A stretch of 42,950 nt of DNA from Methanosarcinales archaeon Methan_01 (GTDB lineage: Archaea; Halobacteriota; Methanosarcinia; Methanotrichales; Methanotrichaceae). The DNA lies in the NCBI GenBank assembly GCA_001602645.1, contig LUYE01000022.1, positions 1 to 42,950 on the forward strand, given 5' to 3'. Position numbers and translations under genes: made by a program. Shown here piece by piece: positions 1 to 7,561 of this stretch (positions are counted from its first letter, which is position 1; every line of letters begins with the position of its first letter). The notes under the pieces were generated by a model that worked only from the letters and a program-made list of their open reading frames with translations, was not told the origin of the DNA and did no database searches.

Positions 1-1
1 C

Positions 2-865
2 CTCGATATAAATAGCAAGTCACAAGTATATAAATCAACCTATTATGAGGTCACGATCTATGCTCTAAGGGATGAATCAAATGATCTCCTTGATAAAGCT
101 GAGGTGCTTCTTCGAGAAGCCCTCAAACTTCCACCACTTGAAACGCTCGAACCTATTTATTTTGAAAAAGATGCTGAGCTACGCAATTACACGGTGAATC
201 TCTCAGATATAGCAGGTCGTTTGGATGGTTCCTATCACGTACCTCTGATTGATGCTATTCTACACCAATTGGGCGAGGAGGCTAAAGAAGTTACGATAAT
301 CGGAGACCCACACATTTCTAAACATGTCCTCCTTCCAGGCCGCTTTGCCCGTATTTATGTTGATGAAGGACAGGGTACGGCATTCTTTGGCGGCAAACAA
401 CTATTCGAGCTTGATCCTAGCAACAAAAAATATCTTTCGCTATCTCGTCACGGCGACCGCATTAAGAGGGAGCTTCTTTTGAAAAATAACACGATTCTCA
501 TAACGCGGAGTGGGACTATTGGAAAAGTGGTTTTGGTCCCGGAACACTGGGAGCACTGGGTGGTTAATGAGCATGTGATTCGTGTTGTACCGGCATCTTC
601 TGATCTCGCGGGTTATCTGTATGTGTTTCTCAATACAGATTACGGTCATGAACTGATTACCCGGTTCACCTATGGTGCCGTCGTGGATGAAATTGACGAC
701 AACCACGTTTCACAGGTCCCCATCCCTCTGCTGAAAGATGCTAATATACAGGCAGAGATCAATCGCCTAGCCTTGGAGGCAAACGCCAAGCGTACCGAAG
801 CTTACCTTGCTGAGCAGGAAGCGATTCGTATAACAAATGAAGAAGTAATCCATGCTGTAGTATAA
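2..865 (+). CDS. Type I restriction-modification specificity subunit (HsdS-like), 5' end outside window
   Basis: The reading frame is already open at base 2, so the true start lies upstream; an internal GTG at 104 is only the first usable codon inside the window. The visible protein carries a target-recognition-type segment, with ILITRSGTIGKVVLVPE followed by NEHVIRVVP, and ends in a helical stretch rich in Ala and Glu, as expected for the second half-domain of HsdS. In this family the subunit recognises the DNA site and directs the methylase and nuclease. An entry such as RLDGSYHVP just before the domain is typical. The partners HsdM and HsdR are not visible here and would lie to the left. 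The gene is more AT-rich than the core of the window, in keeping with an accessory island. Identification is by motif recognition; the number of recognition domains in the full protein cannot be seen. Confidence 0.75.
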   Translation, partial: LDINSKSQVYKSTYYEVTIYALRDESNDLLDKAEVLLREALKLPPLETLEPIYFEKDAELRNYTVNLSDIAGRLDGSYHVPLIDAILHQLGEEAKEVTIIGDPHISKHVLLPGRFARIYVDEGQGTAFFGGKQLFELDPSNKKYLSLSRHGDRIKRELLLKNNTILITRSGTIGKVVLVPEHWEHWVVNEHVIRVVPASSDLAGYLYVFLNTDYGHELITRFTYGAVVDEIDDNHVSQVPIPLLKDANIQAEINRLALEANAKRTEAYLAEQEAIRITNEEVIHAVV

Positions 866-881
866 CCTGCTTTAAATTTTA

Positions 882-1037
882 TCACCCCTTCTCTATGTAG
901 ATCTTGCCGTCCTCTTGATAAAACGCGATTATATCGCCCTTACTTATCCTCAGAATCGCGGCAGCATCCTTTACGATTGTCACCTTATTATCTGTGCTGA
1001 CTTTTGTGCTCCCCAGTAGTTTCCGGTCATCTGTCAT
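882..1037 (-). CDS. Small AbrB/SpoVT-type DNA-binding protein (51 aa)
   Basis: A 51-codon frame begins at ATG 1037 and stops at TGA 882. It reads MTDDRKLLGSTKVSTDNK, then VTIVKDAAAILRISKGD and IIAFYQEDGKIYIEKG. This is the swapped-hairpin AbrB/MazE-like pattern: a short strand, an 'xVTIPKxxxxxLxIxxGD' core and a closing strand. Such proteins bind DNA as dimers and act as transition regulators or antitoxins. It is transcribed divergently from the SWIM transposase at 1116, and a TATA-like ATATAT lies at 1062-1069, about 28 bases before its start, which suits a leaderless transcript. It may control that divergent region. No toxin is visible next to it, so an antitoxin role is not supported. Confidence 0.7.
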   Translation of the reverse strand: MTDDRKLLGSTKVSTDNKVTIVKDAAAILRISKGDIIAFYQEDGKIYIEKG

Positions 1038-1115
1038 ATATGTGAGGAATGTACGATAAAGTATATATAGTACGCGGTCCTATGTACTAATTGTACGAAT
1101 TGTGAGGATCGGGAC
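1038..1115. promoter_or_regulatory. Divergent promoter region with repeated motifs
   Basis: This 78-base AT-rich spacer separates the AbrB-like gene (leftward) from the transposase (rightward). A symmetrical GTATATATAG at 1061-1070 can serve as TATA box in either direction. TGTGAGGA occurs at 1041-1048 and 1101-1108, and TGTACGA at 1050-1056, 1092-1098 and again over the transposase start at 1117-1123. Repeats on both sides of the TATA box are what a shared operator for the AbrB-like protein would look like; binding is inference. Confidence 0.45.
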
Positions 1116-2342
1116 ATGTACGAAAACAGTAATCCGCGTGAACAGAAAGGTAGGGCAATCGCAGATCAAGGCAACCAAATCAGGAAAGTCGGTGAGAATT
1201 CCTTTAAGGTGAAGTCACAATCAAGCAACCGCACCTACGAGGTCAAAAACTCCATAACAGGGATGACTTGCACATGTCCTGATTTCGTATATCGCGGCGG
1301 AAAGTGTAAACACATCATGGCCACCAGATACTACCTCGAAGTTGAAAAGGACACGCCAAAGGGAACTGTTACCGAGAAGGTCCACCTGACCTATAAACAA
1401 GCATGGGATGCCTACAATGCTGCACAGAAGGCAGAGGTGAAGCTCTTTGATGAGTTGCTGAAGGATCTCGTAAAAGCAGTCCCTGAGCCTGAGCAGACCA
1501 CAGGGAGACCTCGCCTACCTCTTCAGGAGAACCTATTCTGTGCTATCCAGAAAGTGTACTCTCAGCTTTCGAGCCGCCGTGCACACAGTCTGTTTCGGAG
1601 TGCCACTGAGAAAGGACAGATCAGCCGTGCCCCTCACTTCAATTCAACCTCAGAACTCTTCAACAAACCAGAGACGACAGAAGTTCTACACAAGCTTGTC
1701 ATGCTTTCCGCTCTACCTGTAGCTGGTATTGAAACTGATTTCGCAGTTGATTCAACGGGATTTCGTACAACCACGTTCAACGCTTACTGTGGTGTAAAAC
1801 ACGGCGAAAAGAAACAGCATCGATGGGTGAAAGCTCACCTTTGTGCTGGCGTAAAGACCAACATCGTAGCGGCTATAGCAATAACAGATGAACATGGGAA
1901 TGACTCGCCTCAGTTTGGACCTCTGGTGAGAAAGACCGCCGAGGGCTTCACCATCGGTGAAGTATCCGCTGACATGGCATACTCTTCACGGAAGAACCTA
2001 GAAATTGTAGGTGATGTTGGAGGTACGGCCTATATCCCTTATAGGAAGAATGCAACGGGTAAGGCTGGAGGTTCACCGTTATGGAAAAAGATGTATCACT
2101 ACTTCCAACTCAATCGCGACGAGTTCATGGACCACTACCATAAGAGGAGCAACATCGAAGCTACGAACGCTGCGATCAAGAGGAAGTTCGGAGAGACCTT
2201 GAAGTCCAAGAATCAGGTTGCTCAGGTAAACGAACTGCTGGCAAAAATTGTAGCCTACAACCTCACCGTCGTCATCCATGAGATGTATGAGAATGGGATT
2301 AACCCTGAGTTCTTGCACGTAAAGTCCGATGTCTGCACGTAA
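1116..2342 (+). CDS. SWIM zinc-finger DDE transposase (IS5/IS1182-like)
   Basis: The 408-residue protein has two parts. Residues about 25-70 form a SWIM zinc finger with C52, C54, C64 and H66 (CTCPDFVYRGGKCKHI), a nucleic-acid- or protein-binding module. Residues 130-390 are a DDE transposase core: D212 in FAVDSTGF, D286 in SADMAYSS and E348 in KRSNIEATNAAIKRKFG. The spacing and the Y-x-x-x-R-S-x-x-E signature fit IS5/IS1182-like enzymes. All three catalytic residues are present, so the enzyme may be active. Clear terminal inverted repeats or a target duplication were not found by eye; a strong hairpin lies at the 3' end. SWIM fusions are unusual in this transposase class, and a second, unrelated SWIM transposase lies 2 kb away. 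Confidence 0.8.
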   Translation: MYENSNPREQKGRAIADQGNQIRKVGENSFKVKSQSSNRTYEVKNSITGMTCTCPDFVYRGGKCKHIMATRYYLEVEKDTPKGTVTEKVHLTYKQAWDAYNAAQKAEVKLFDELLKDLVKAVPEPEQTTGRPRLPLQENLFCAIQKVYSQLSSRRAHSLFRSATEKGQISRAPHFNSTSELFNKPETTEVLHKLVMLSALPVAGIETDFAVDSTGFRTTTFNAYCGVKHGEKKQHRWVKAHLCAGVKTNIVAAIAITDEHGNDSPQFGPLVRKTAEGFTIGEVSADMAYSSRKNLEIVGDVGGTAYIPYRKNATGKAGGSPLWKKMYHYFQLNRDEFMDHYHKRSNIEATNAAIKRKFGETLKSKNQVAQVNELLAKIVAYNLTVVIHEMYENGINPEFLHVKSDVCT

Positions 2343-2370
2343 AGTAGGGTCAAAACGACCCTTTACGTGC
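2335..2370 (+). terminator. Hairpin at 3' end of transposase gene
   Basis: GCACGTAAA and GGGTC on the left arm pair with GACCC and TTTACGTGC on the right arm, with a three-base bulge and a short AAAAC loop. The left arm starts in the last codons of the transposase gene. A further copy of TTGCACGTAAAGT lies just upstream at about 2313. It may be a transcription terminator or the structured right end of the element. Confidence 0.45.
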
Positions 2371-2413
2371 AAAGCCCTAGCATGGTTCTGTTGCATCTAT
2401 GGGTGTTCGTTTG

Positions 2414-2435
2414 TGGTGGTGCATCTGTGGTGGGG
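2414..2435 (+). repeat. Left copy of 22-bp inverted repeat flanking the island
   Basis: TGGTGGTGCATCTGTGGTGG with two further G matches the reverse complement of 7429-7450 at 20 of 22 positions. The two copies point inward and bracket the DUF1828-like pair, the second transposase and the 613-residue gene. The rest of 2371-2514 holds no convincing gene. Confidence 0.35.
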
Positions 2436-2514
2436 AATTCTACCAACTGATCAGTCCATGTTACGATATGAGAACGATTCGGAGACTAACAATGTAAAAT
2501 TAGTTTTGTATGAA

Positions 2515-3357
2515 TTAATCAGAAGAGACTGCGATTGGTTCTTCCATCAGAAGCCGGGCAATTTCCTTTTCTGCACCCGTCTCACAAGTTTCGATTATAT
2601 TCCCGTCTGATTCTTGCCTTAAGAGCGCCCGTGATTCGGAAGCATACGCATCTAATGTTTCCACTATAGCGTACATTTCCACCTCGGGTACTTCCCTTTT
2701 CCAAAGCACTGGATGTAATATCTTTGCTTCAACGTGTTGCCGTTTATCTGTTGACCCTGATGTTGCATGACTAAATATTTGAATCATTCTGAAATATCTT
2801 TTAGGTGACATGTCGCTACGGACTTCGATCCCATTCAATTTTATAGTACGCTCCTTTGTAAACATTGTTGCCCATTTAAGGCGTTCATCTTCCGGGTAGC
2901 CAGAGGGCGCGAAAGGTCTCAAAGCATCAATTGTCATAGCTCTTACGCGGTCAGGATATCGATCCATGGTTGAATAAATTGGCTTTGGCTCAAAATAATT
3001 TGGTAGTCTCGTTATACCTTGAACATAGCTAAGGACATTCTTTGGATCGTCATTTATCGGCACCAATCGGCCCCGTTCTTGTTCAATACAGGATTGCTTA
3101 AAGAAACCAGATCTAAATGGCCAATTATTAAAATCCTCAATCGCCCTCAATGATTTCAATTGACTTAATATTCGCCCACCATCAGTTATTTTGCCGTCTT
3201 CAGTTATGTAAAACGACACTTGAACACCCTTCCAATCCAAGAAGGGAGTTACGACTTCTATGGCGTTTTTCCCTGCAATATTATAGTTCACACTATTACA
3301 TATCTCATCTTTTATTTTTTTATATACACCTAATTGAAGATCAGTTACCAAATTCAT
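2515..3357 (-). CDS. DUF1828-like protein of a two-gene overlapping pair
   Basis: I place the start at ATG 3357 (MNLVTDLQLGVYKK) because it is preceded by GGGGG, and because the longer frame would run 74 bases into the upstream gene instead of 17. The 280-residue product has an N-terminal segment with VVTPFLDWKGVQVSFYI then DGKITDGGRILSQLKS, the pattern of DUF1828 ('...ITPF.D..GD.I.iyi...g..iTDdG..l..L'). The remainder is unfamiliar and has no signal peptide or membrane segment. DUF1828 proteins are often found in accessory loci beside a second small gene and are suspected to belong to toxin-antitoxin or defence systems; their activity is not known to me. The gene overlaps the 184-residue gene upstream by 17 bases, so the two are probably co-translated. 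Confidence 0.6.
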   Translation of the reverse strand: MNLVTDLQLGVYKKIKDEICNSVNYNIAGKNAIEVVTPFLDWKGVQVSFYITEDGKITDGGRILSQLKSLRAIEDFNNWPFRSGFFKQSCIEQERGRLVPINDDPKNVLSYVQGITRLPNYFEPKPIYSTMDRYPDRVRAMTIDALRPFAPSGYPEDERLKWATMFTKERTIKLNGIEVRSDMSPKRYFRMIQIFSHATSGSTDKRQHVEAKILHPVLWKREVPEVEMYAIVETLDAYASESRALLRQESDGNIIETCETGAEKEIARLLMEEPIAVSSD

Positions 3358-3895
3358 CCAACCCCCGTTGCTTTCCCTTCTTCTTTGGCGGCTGAATTGA
3401 CTCTGTGCGACCATCGTGAATATAATAATATGACATGAAAGCGTCTAGTAAATCGTTTGGAGATATGCTTTCGTGGAGGGTTTCTGTTACTCTTCTGCGA
3501 GTTCCTGGTTTGTTACTATTCCATTCTCGTCTATAATAATCTAATTCATGAAAATGTGGATAGTCACCATATTCATATCCCTCAACGGTTTTAAATGTCC
3601 CTTTATGATGTGTCTGATCAGCCCTGATAAGATAATCGAATCCATTAGGAACCACATAAAATGATATCCCATCGAAATCTGAATATTGACTAAACAATAT
3701 AGTAATTTCTGCGTAATCCTTTGGAAGGACAGCGGAATTCACATGGCGTGAGGGTAAAATAACAGCGTTGTCGTCCTCTATATCCGGATCATCTTCTAAT
3801 ATGATGGGCCCACCATCAACTGCTTTGGGATTTTCTAGTAGCCACTCCTCATAAACTGCTGGCTGCAACTCCACCGAGGGGTCTTTTTTGGGCAT
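3341..3895 (-). CDS. Uncharacterised partner of the DUF1828-like protein (184 aa)
   Basis: The protein starts MPKKDPSVELQPAVYEEW, has an acidic segment (EDDPDIEDDN) near residue 35, and a central region with DYLIRADQTHHKGTFKTVEG and GDYPHFHELDYYRREW, then RRRVTETLHESISPNDLLDAF. The His-rich H-H-K-G and G-D-Y-P-H-F-H motifs recall the short 'G.GDH.H' pattern of TumE-type (DUF6516) proteins, but I am not sure of this. It ends with a basic tail (PPKKKGKQRG). The downstream DUF1828-like gene overlaps its end by 17 bases, and a ribbon-helix-helix gene lies upstream on the same strand, 49 bases before its start. The arrangement suggests one operon of conflict or toxin-antitoxin type; this is inference. 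Confidence 0.55.
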   Translation of the reverse strand: MPKKDPSVELQPAVYEEWLLENPKAVDGGPIILEDDPDIEDDNAVILPSRHVNSAVLPKDYAEITILFSQYSDFDGISFYVVPNGFDYLIRADQTHHKGTFKTVEGYEYGDYPHFHELDYYRREWNSNKPGTRRRVTETLHESISPNDLLDAFMSYYYIHDGRTESIQPPKKKGKQRGLDEFGN

Positions 3896-3944
3896 TAATT
3901 AGCTACCTCTTAATGAGCAGCTAACTAACTCATTATACACATAT

Positions 3945-4106
3945 TTAAGGTTCGCGCCGCGTATATGTCTTATTTTCTATCCACGTCTTCATAGCTTCCT
4001 CGATCGCGATTTTGATGTTACCCTTTTTCATACCCAGTCGTTTCGCAACCTCGCTTCGAAATTGCTCATCCAAATCGTCATCAATTACCAAGTTGATGCG
4101 GGCCAT
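3945..4106 (-). CDS. Ribbon-helix-helix transcriptional regulator (CopG/Arc-like)
   Basis: The start is taken at ATG 4106 (MARINLVIDDDLDEQF), not the earlier in-frame Met, because the ribbon strand of this fold normally begins within the first residues. The 53-residue product is ARINLVIDDDLDEQFR (strand and helix 1), KRLGMKKGNIKIAIEEAMKT (turn and helix 2) and a basic tail. The pattern is that of RHH proteins, which bind operators as dimers through the N-terminal strand and frequently serve as antitoxins. It precedes the 184- and 280-residue genes on the same strand and is divergent from the transposase at 4190. A 13-bp imperfect inverted repeat in the divergent spacer is a possible operator. 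Confidence 0.7.
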   Translation of the reverse strand: MARINLVIDDDLDEQFRSEVAKRLGMKKGNIKIAIEEAMKTWIENKTYTRREP

Positions 4107-4189
4107 GTAGTTATCTAAGCATATACGCATATATCAATTTTTGCACTTATACACTAACTATTTATATGATACGTGCATAAGTGTACATC
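4107..4189. promoter_or_regulatory. Divergent promoter with inverted repeat around a TATA box
   Basis: TGCACTTATACAC (4142-4154) and GTGCATAAGTGTA (4173-4185) are inverted copies matching at 11 of 13 positions. Between them lies ATTTATAT at about 4160-4167, which places a rightward transcription start close to ATG 4190. The spacer also feeds the leftward RHH gene. The layout fits an operator that would hide the TATA box when bound. Confidence 0.45.
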
Positions 4190-5350
4190 ATGCCTTGGGA
4201 TGAATCCACCAATCCAGAATATGGCAAGCGCCTTCTTCGAGGCCATCAGATGATTGAGAGAGGTATCGAGCCTAAGCAGTTGTCACAAAACAAGTTCGAA
4301 ATACCGTCCCAAAGCAAAGATTTAAATTATATAGTAACATCCTACGCCAACTCTTGGAACTGCACTTGCCCCGATTACCAATTCAGGCACGTTACCTGTA
4401 AGCATATTCACGCTGTCGTCTTATGGCAAAGGCTCTCCAAGAAGATCGAAAAAGACCACGAGGAGAGATCCGTATTCGACACTTCGCTAGATAACGGTAT
4501 TGCCTGCAAGTTCTGTGGGTCATCCCAGGTAATCAAGTACGGTAAGGCCAATAATAAGCAGGTCTACAAGTGCAAGTCGTGCGCGAGGAAATTTGTGCCG
4601 AACCAGGGATTTGAGGGGATGAAGTACGACCCGCGCGTCGTCACGACCACCCTAGACCTGTACTTCAAGGGCGTCTCTCTGCGAAAGATCGCAGATCACC
4701 TGAAACAGTGTTACAGCTTGGATATCGACCACAGCACCGTTTACCGTTGGATCGCGAAGTATACCGAGATCATTGAAGCCTACGTCGCGACGCTGGAGCC
4801 AGAGTTGGGCGACATCTGGCATACCGACGAGATGAAGATCAAGATAAGCGGTGAATGGCATTGGCTCTGGAACGTTATGGACGAGCGCACCAGGTTCCAC
4901 CTCGTCAGCGTCGTTACCAAGACTCGCGAGATACAGGACGCGAAAAGGGCTTTCAGGCAGTCTAAAAAGGTAGGCAACAAGAAGCCCAGGATCATGGTAA
5001 CTGATGGCCTCCAGTCTTACAAGAAGGCGTTTAACGCCGAATTCTATGACCATCACCAGTCTTGTAAGCACGTTGCGGACGTCGCGTTGCGCGAGAGCCT
5101 CAACAACGTCTTGGAAAGGATGAATGGTAGCATCAGGGAGAGGGAGAAAGTGATGAGGGGCATCAAGGTAGACGACACGCCCATCATCCCCATGAACCAG
5201 ATCTATTACAACTTCATCCGGCCACATATGGGGCTGGATGGAATTACGCCAGCAGAGATGGCTGGCGTGGGTATCGAGGGAGATAATAAATGGGATGGCC
5301 TATTGAGAAGAAGTCTAATAAAACCAACCGAAAGATTTATAAATAAATAG
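4190..5350 (+). CDS. SWIM zinc-finger IS6-like DDE transposase
   Basis: Start taken at ATG 4190 (MPWDESTNPEYGKR), which lies about 25 bases after the TATA box, so the mRNA may be leaderless; a GTG at 4181 would add three residues. Numbering from that GTG, a SWIM finger has C61, C63, C73 and H75 (CTCPDYQFRHVTCKHI). A zinc ribbon follows, with C109, C112, C131 and C134, then a helix-turn-helix (GVSLRKIADHLKQCY) and an IS6-type catalytic core: D216 (WHTDEMKI), D275 (MVTDGLQSY) and E312 (LNNVLERMNGSIRERE). The family cuts and pastes or co-integrates DNA. The core looks intact. No terminal repeats were recognised. The N-terminal SWIM part resembles that of the transposase at 1116 although the catalytic domains are of different families. 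Confidence 0.8.
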   Translation: MPWDESTNPEYGKRLLRGHQMIERGIEPKQLSQNKFEIPSQSKDLNYIVTSYANSWNCTCPDYQFRHVTCKHIHAVVLWQRLSKKIEKDHEERSVFDTSLDNGIACKFCGSSQVIKYGKANNKQVYKCKSCARKFVPNQGFEGMKYDPRVVTTTLDLYFKGVSLRKIADHLKQCYSLDIDHSTVYRWIAKYTEIIEAYVATLEPELGDIWHTDEMKIKISGEWHWLWNVMDERTRFHLVSVVTKTREIQDAKRAFRQSKKVGNKKPRIMVTDGLQSYKKAFNAEFYDHHQSCKHVADVALRESLNNVLERMNGSIREREKVMRGIKVDDTPIIPMNQIYYNFIRPHMGLDGITPAEMAGVGIEGDNKWDGLLRRSLIKPTERFINK

Positions 5351-5373
5351 TACCTCTCTGCATCCTGTACCAA

Positions 5374-5416
5374 ACCTGTATATTACCTGTATATTACCTG
5401 TATATTACCTGTAATT
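5374..5416 (+). repeat. Tandem 11-bp repeats before the 613-aa gene
   Basis: ACCTGTATATT occurs three times head to tail (5374-5384, 5385-5395, 5396-5406), followed by ACCTGTAATT (5407-5416); CCTGTAC at 5364-5370 may be a fifth partial copy. The 11-bp period puts each copy on the same face of the helix. The array ends 18 bases before the start codon, so it could be an operator of the winged-helix protein that follows, or an iteron-like origin element. Each copy also offers a TATA-like core. Confidence 0.8.
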
Positions 5417-5434
5417 GCTGGGAGAGGATGCAAT

Positions 5435-7276
5435 ATGAAGAAAGGGCTTCAGATGGATCTAAACGGCACCGTCGTCGTCAAAGACGAGAATTTGACTTGG
5501 AGACAAAAACAAGCATTGATTTCTATTTATTGGCGAATCAATAATTTAGGAAATGCAACATTCTCAGATGTCGTTGGCGACATGGGGGTGGCTTTTGCTA
5601 CAATGGCTGGTCATCTGGCAAGATTAGCTGATAAAAACTTAGTTCTCTGTAGAGGAAAACCAATTAACATGACCTTCAGTGATGAACTGTCTCTTACAGA
5701 TCGTGGCAACATAATTGCCCAAGAGTTCTTGGTTAGAATCGGATCAAGTATAAATGATCCGATAGACACGATCTTCAGTGAACTAAGATCCGATTATGAA
5801 AGTGTTTCACATTTGCCATCATCTGGTTTTAACCTTAACAGTCGATCCACTTTTTCTAAAGCATATAATGAGTTAATTAAAAATAAAAATATGACAGAGC
5901 CTGTCATCACTAGTATTGCCCTTTACACTGAGTTAGATAGCCAATTAAATCTCCTGAAAGAGACAAACAAACCCGAATATCTATTGTTAACTAAAAATAA
6001 ATTAAACGTGGAGATAAGAAACGGTCGATTAGCATCGATAGCTATCCCAATTATGCTACGAGGGCATTTACCCCATATGGAGCTGAAGAATATTTTGGAA
6101 AGCAGTTGGTGCTGGCTCAATACTGTTAGAAATATACAAATAAATAGATATATGAGCGAGGCAACCAGCTTAGGACTAATTCAACAACAGGGGGGGTTAG
6201 TAACTAGTCTAAAACCAAGTGCTACGGATATAGTTTCTTGGCTCGCTGTAAAAACAGGAGATACGTTTTTGAACACTGTAAATACCGCCCCAAAAGCCGC
6301 CTTGGTCGTCTTCAGGGAAACATTTAATTATCCAACTGAAGAGGAGCTACTATCCCCAAACATATCAAATGATCTGGTGTGGGCGCAGCAGATATATGGC
6401 AGTGTCAATAAGGACATATATACGAATTCAATGAACGATGCAATCGATATTCTTGTTGATAAAGCTAAAATTGTGGAGCGGTTGGAGGGGGGAAGATTAG
6501 TTCCTAGGACAATTATGAGACATATTAAAGATGGGAGTGATGTTGAGCGGGCATTTAAAACCATTCTGAAATTTAGTCAATCTGAGAACAATAGTACTGC
6601 GACAATATTGCTCTCAATTACTGCAAGACCTGGAATTACTATTGATGAATTATATAGAAGCATGAAACCGATTAGAGATATGAGTATGGAGACGTTGGAA
6701 ATTATTATAACTAGTTTAGCTAACAAGGGGTTGATCCATATCGCTCGATCAACATTCTCAAAAGACAGTAGTACAATTAAATTATATGCGTTTTCACATA
6801 TTCCATTCATTCAGCCCAAATTTTCTAACGATGGTCGAGTCATAACAGAAGCAAACGCGGTTTTAAAAGGAATGGAGCCATGGATATTATCATCAATTAA
6901 GGATTTCTTCCCAGGAAACACTGAAAAAGAACATCTATATGATGTATTATGTAAGCTACTAAAAATCAAAGAGATAACCTTTGATGAAATCGAGGATGAA
7001 TACGGGAAAAAGATGGCCCGAAAAATTGGCGCATGGAGTTACATGCTAAACCCGTTCATTGAATCAGATAAAAATTATTCTTTTATTAAACTATCAGATA
7101 TGCAACTTGGTAATATCGTCTTAGACATATTGCAATATTCTTTACTTACCACGAATGACGCCCTTGACATATACGCTAATGCTCTTTCAAATATTGTTAG
7201 TAAAGACAGCAACATCGTTAAAACGATTGAAGAAGATGCTTATATATTGAAAAATAAATTTATGAAAATAACATAA
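5435..7276 (+). CDS. Uncharacterised 613-aa protein with N-terminal winged helix
   Basis: ATG 5435 is preceded by GGGAGAGG at suitable spacing. Residues about 20-100 form a MarR-like winged helix: LTWRQKQALISIYWRI, then FSDVVGDMGVAFATMAGHLARLADKNLV and a LSLTDRG wing. The remaining 500 residues are predicted helical and contain at least one more winged-helix-like unit near 390-450 (ILLSITARPGITIDELYRSM ... LANKGLIHIARSTF). No catalytic motif, membrane span or signal peptide is visible. I do not recognise the family. The gene is strongly AT-rich compared with the core of the window, which suggests transfer. Its place behind a transposase and an 11-bp repeat array makes a DNA-binding regulator or a replication/maintenance protein of a mobile element the most reasonable guesses. 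Confidence 0.7.
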   Translation: MKKGLQMDLNGTVVVKDENLTWRQKQALISIYWRINNLGNATFSDVVGDMGVAFATMAGHLARLADKNLVLCRGKPINMTFSDELSLTDRGNIIAQEFLVRIGSSINDPIDTIFSELRSDYESVSHLPSSGFNLNSRSTFSKAYNELIKNKNMTEPVITSIALYTELDSQLNLLKETNKPEYLLLTKNKLNVEIRNGRLASIAIPIMLRGHLPHMELKNILESSWCWLNTVRNIQINRYMSEATSLGLIQQQGGLVTSLKPSATDIVSWLAVKTGDTFLNTVNTAPKAALVVFRETFNYPTEEELLSPNISNDLVWAQQIYGSVNKDIYTNSMNDAIDILVDKAKIVERLEGGRLVPRTIMRHIKDGSDVERAFKTILKFSQSENNSTATILLSITARPGITIDELYRSMKPIRDMSMETLEIIITSLANKGLIHIARSTFSKDSSTIKLYAFSHIPFIQPKFSNDGRVITEANAVLKGMEPWILSSIKDFFPGNTEKEHLYDVLCKLLKIKEITFDEIEDEYGKKMARKIGAWSYMLNPFIESDKNYSFIKLSDMQLGNIVLDILQYSLLTTNDALDIYANALSNIVSKDSNIVKTIEEDAYILKNKFMKIT

Positions 7277-7561
7277 TTCATCGTTTTTAATGAGCTTGTG
7301 GCCACGGTTAATATCTCATTTTGACTTCTAAGTTCTAGTCGAAATCATCGCCCACGATTGAAACTGTAGCAGATTTTTATTATCAGCGAGATCTAACAGT
7401 AACACGCCTTCAGGAAGTCGCTCCACGTCACCACCACAGATGCAACACCATACTTGCACCACCTTCAAACGCAACAGTACCTCTAGCATTTCGGATGAAT
7501 AGGCAATCAGAGGGGCGTCATCAAATAAGTTCAGAGGATCTCATCACAGATCGAGGTCGGA
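7277..7561. other. Intergenic stretch at island edge; possible small zinc-binding frame
   Basis: No firm gene. A 53-codon leftward frame runs from ATG 7489 to 7328 and contains VQVWCCICGGDVERLPEG, a CxxC knuckle, but it lacks a clear ribosome site and may be a remnant. The right copy of the 22-bp inverted repeat lies inside at 7429-7450. GATTGAAAC near 7360 looks like the end of a CRISPR repeat but is single. Base composition changes from AT-rich to GC-rich here. Confidence 0.3.
7429..7450 (-). repeat. Right copy of 22-bp inverted repeat flanking the island
   Basis: Its reverse complement, TGGTGTTGCATCTGTGGTGG plus TG, matches 2414-2435 with two mismatches. See the left copy. Confidence 0.35.

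Noticed and set aside
1038-2370. Terminal inverted repeats and target duplications of the first transposase
   Set aside because: TGTACGATAAAGT on the left and TGCACGTAAAGT on the right look alike but are in the same direction and imperfect, so they do not define element ends.
7345-7375. GATTGAAAC resembling the end of an archaeal CRISPR repeat
   Set aside because: It occurs only once here with no second copy at spacer distance and no cas genes in the window.
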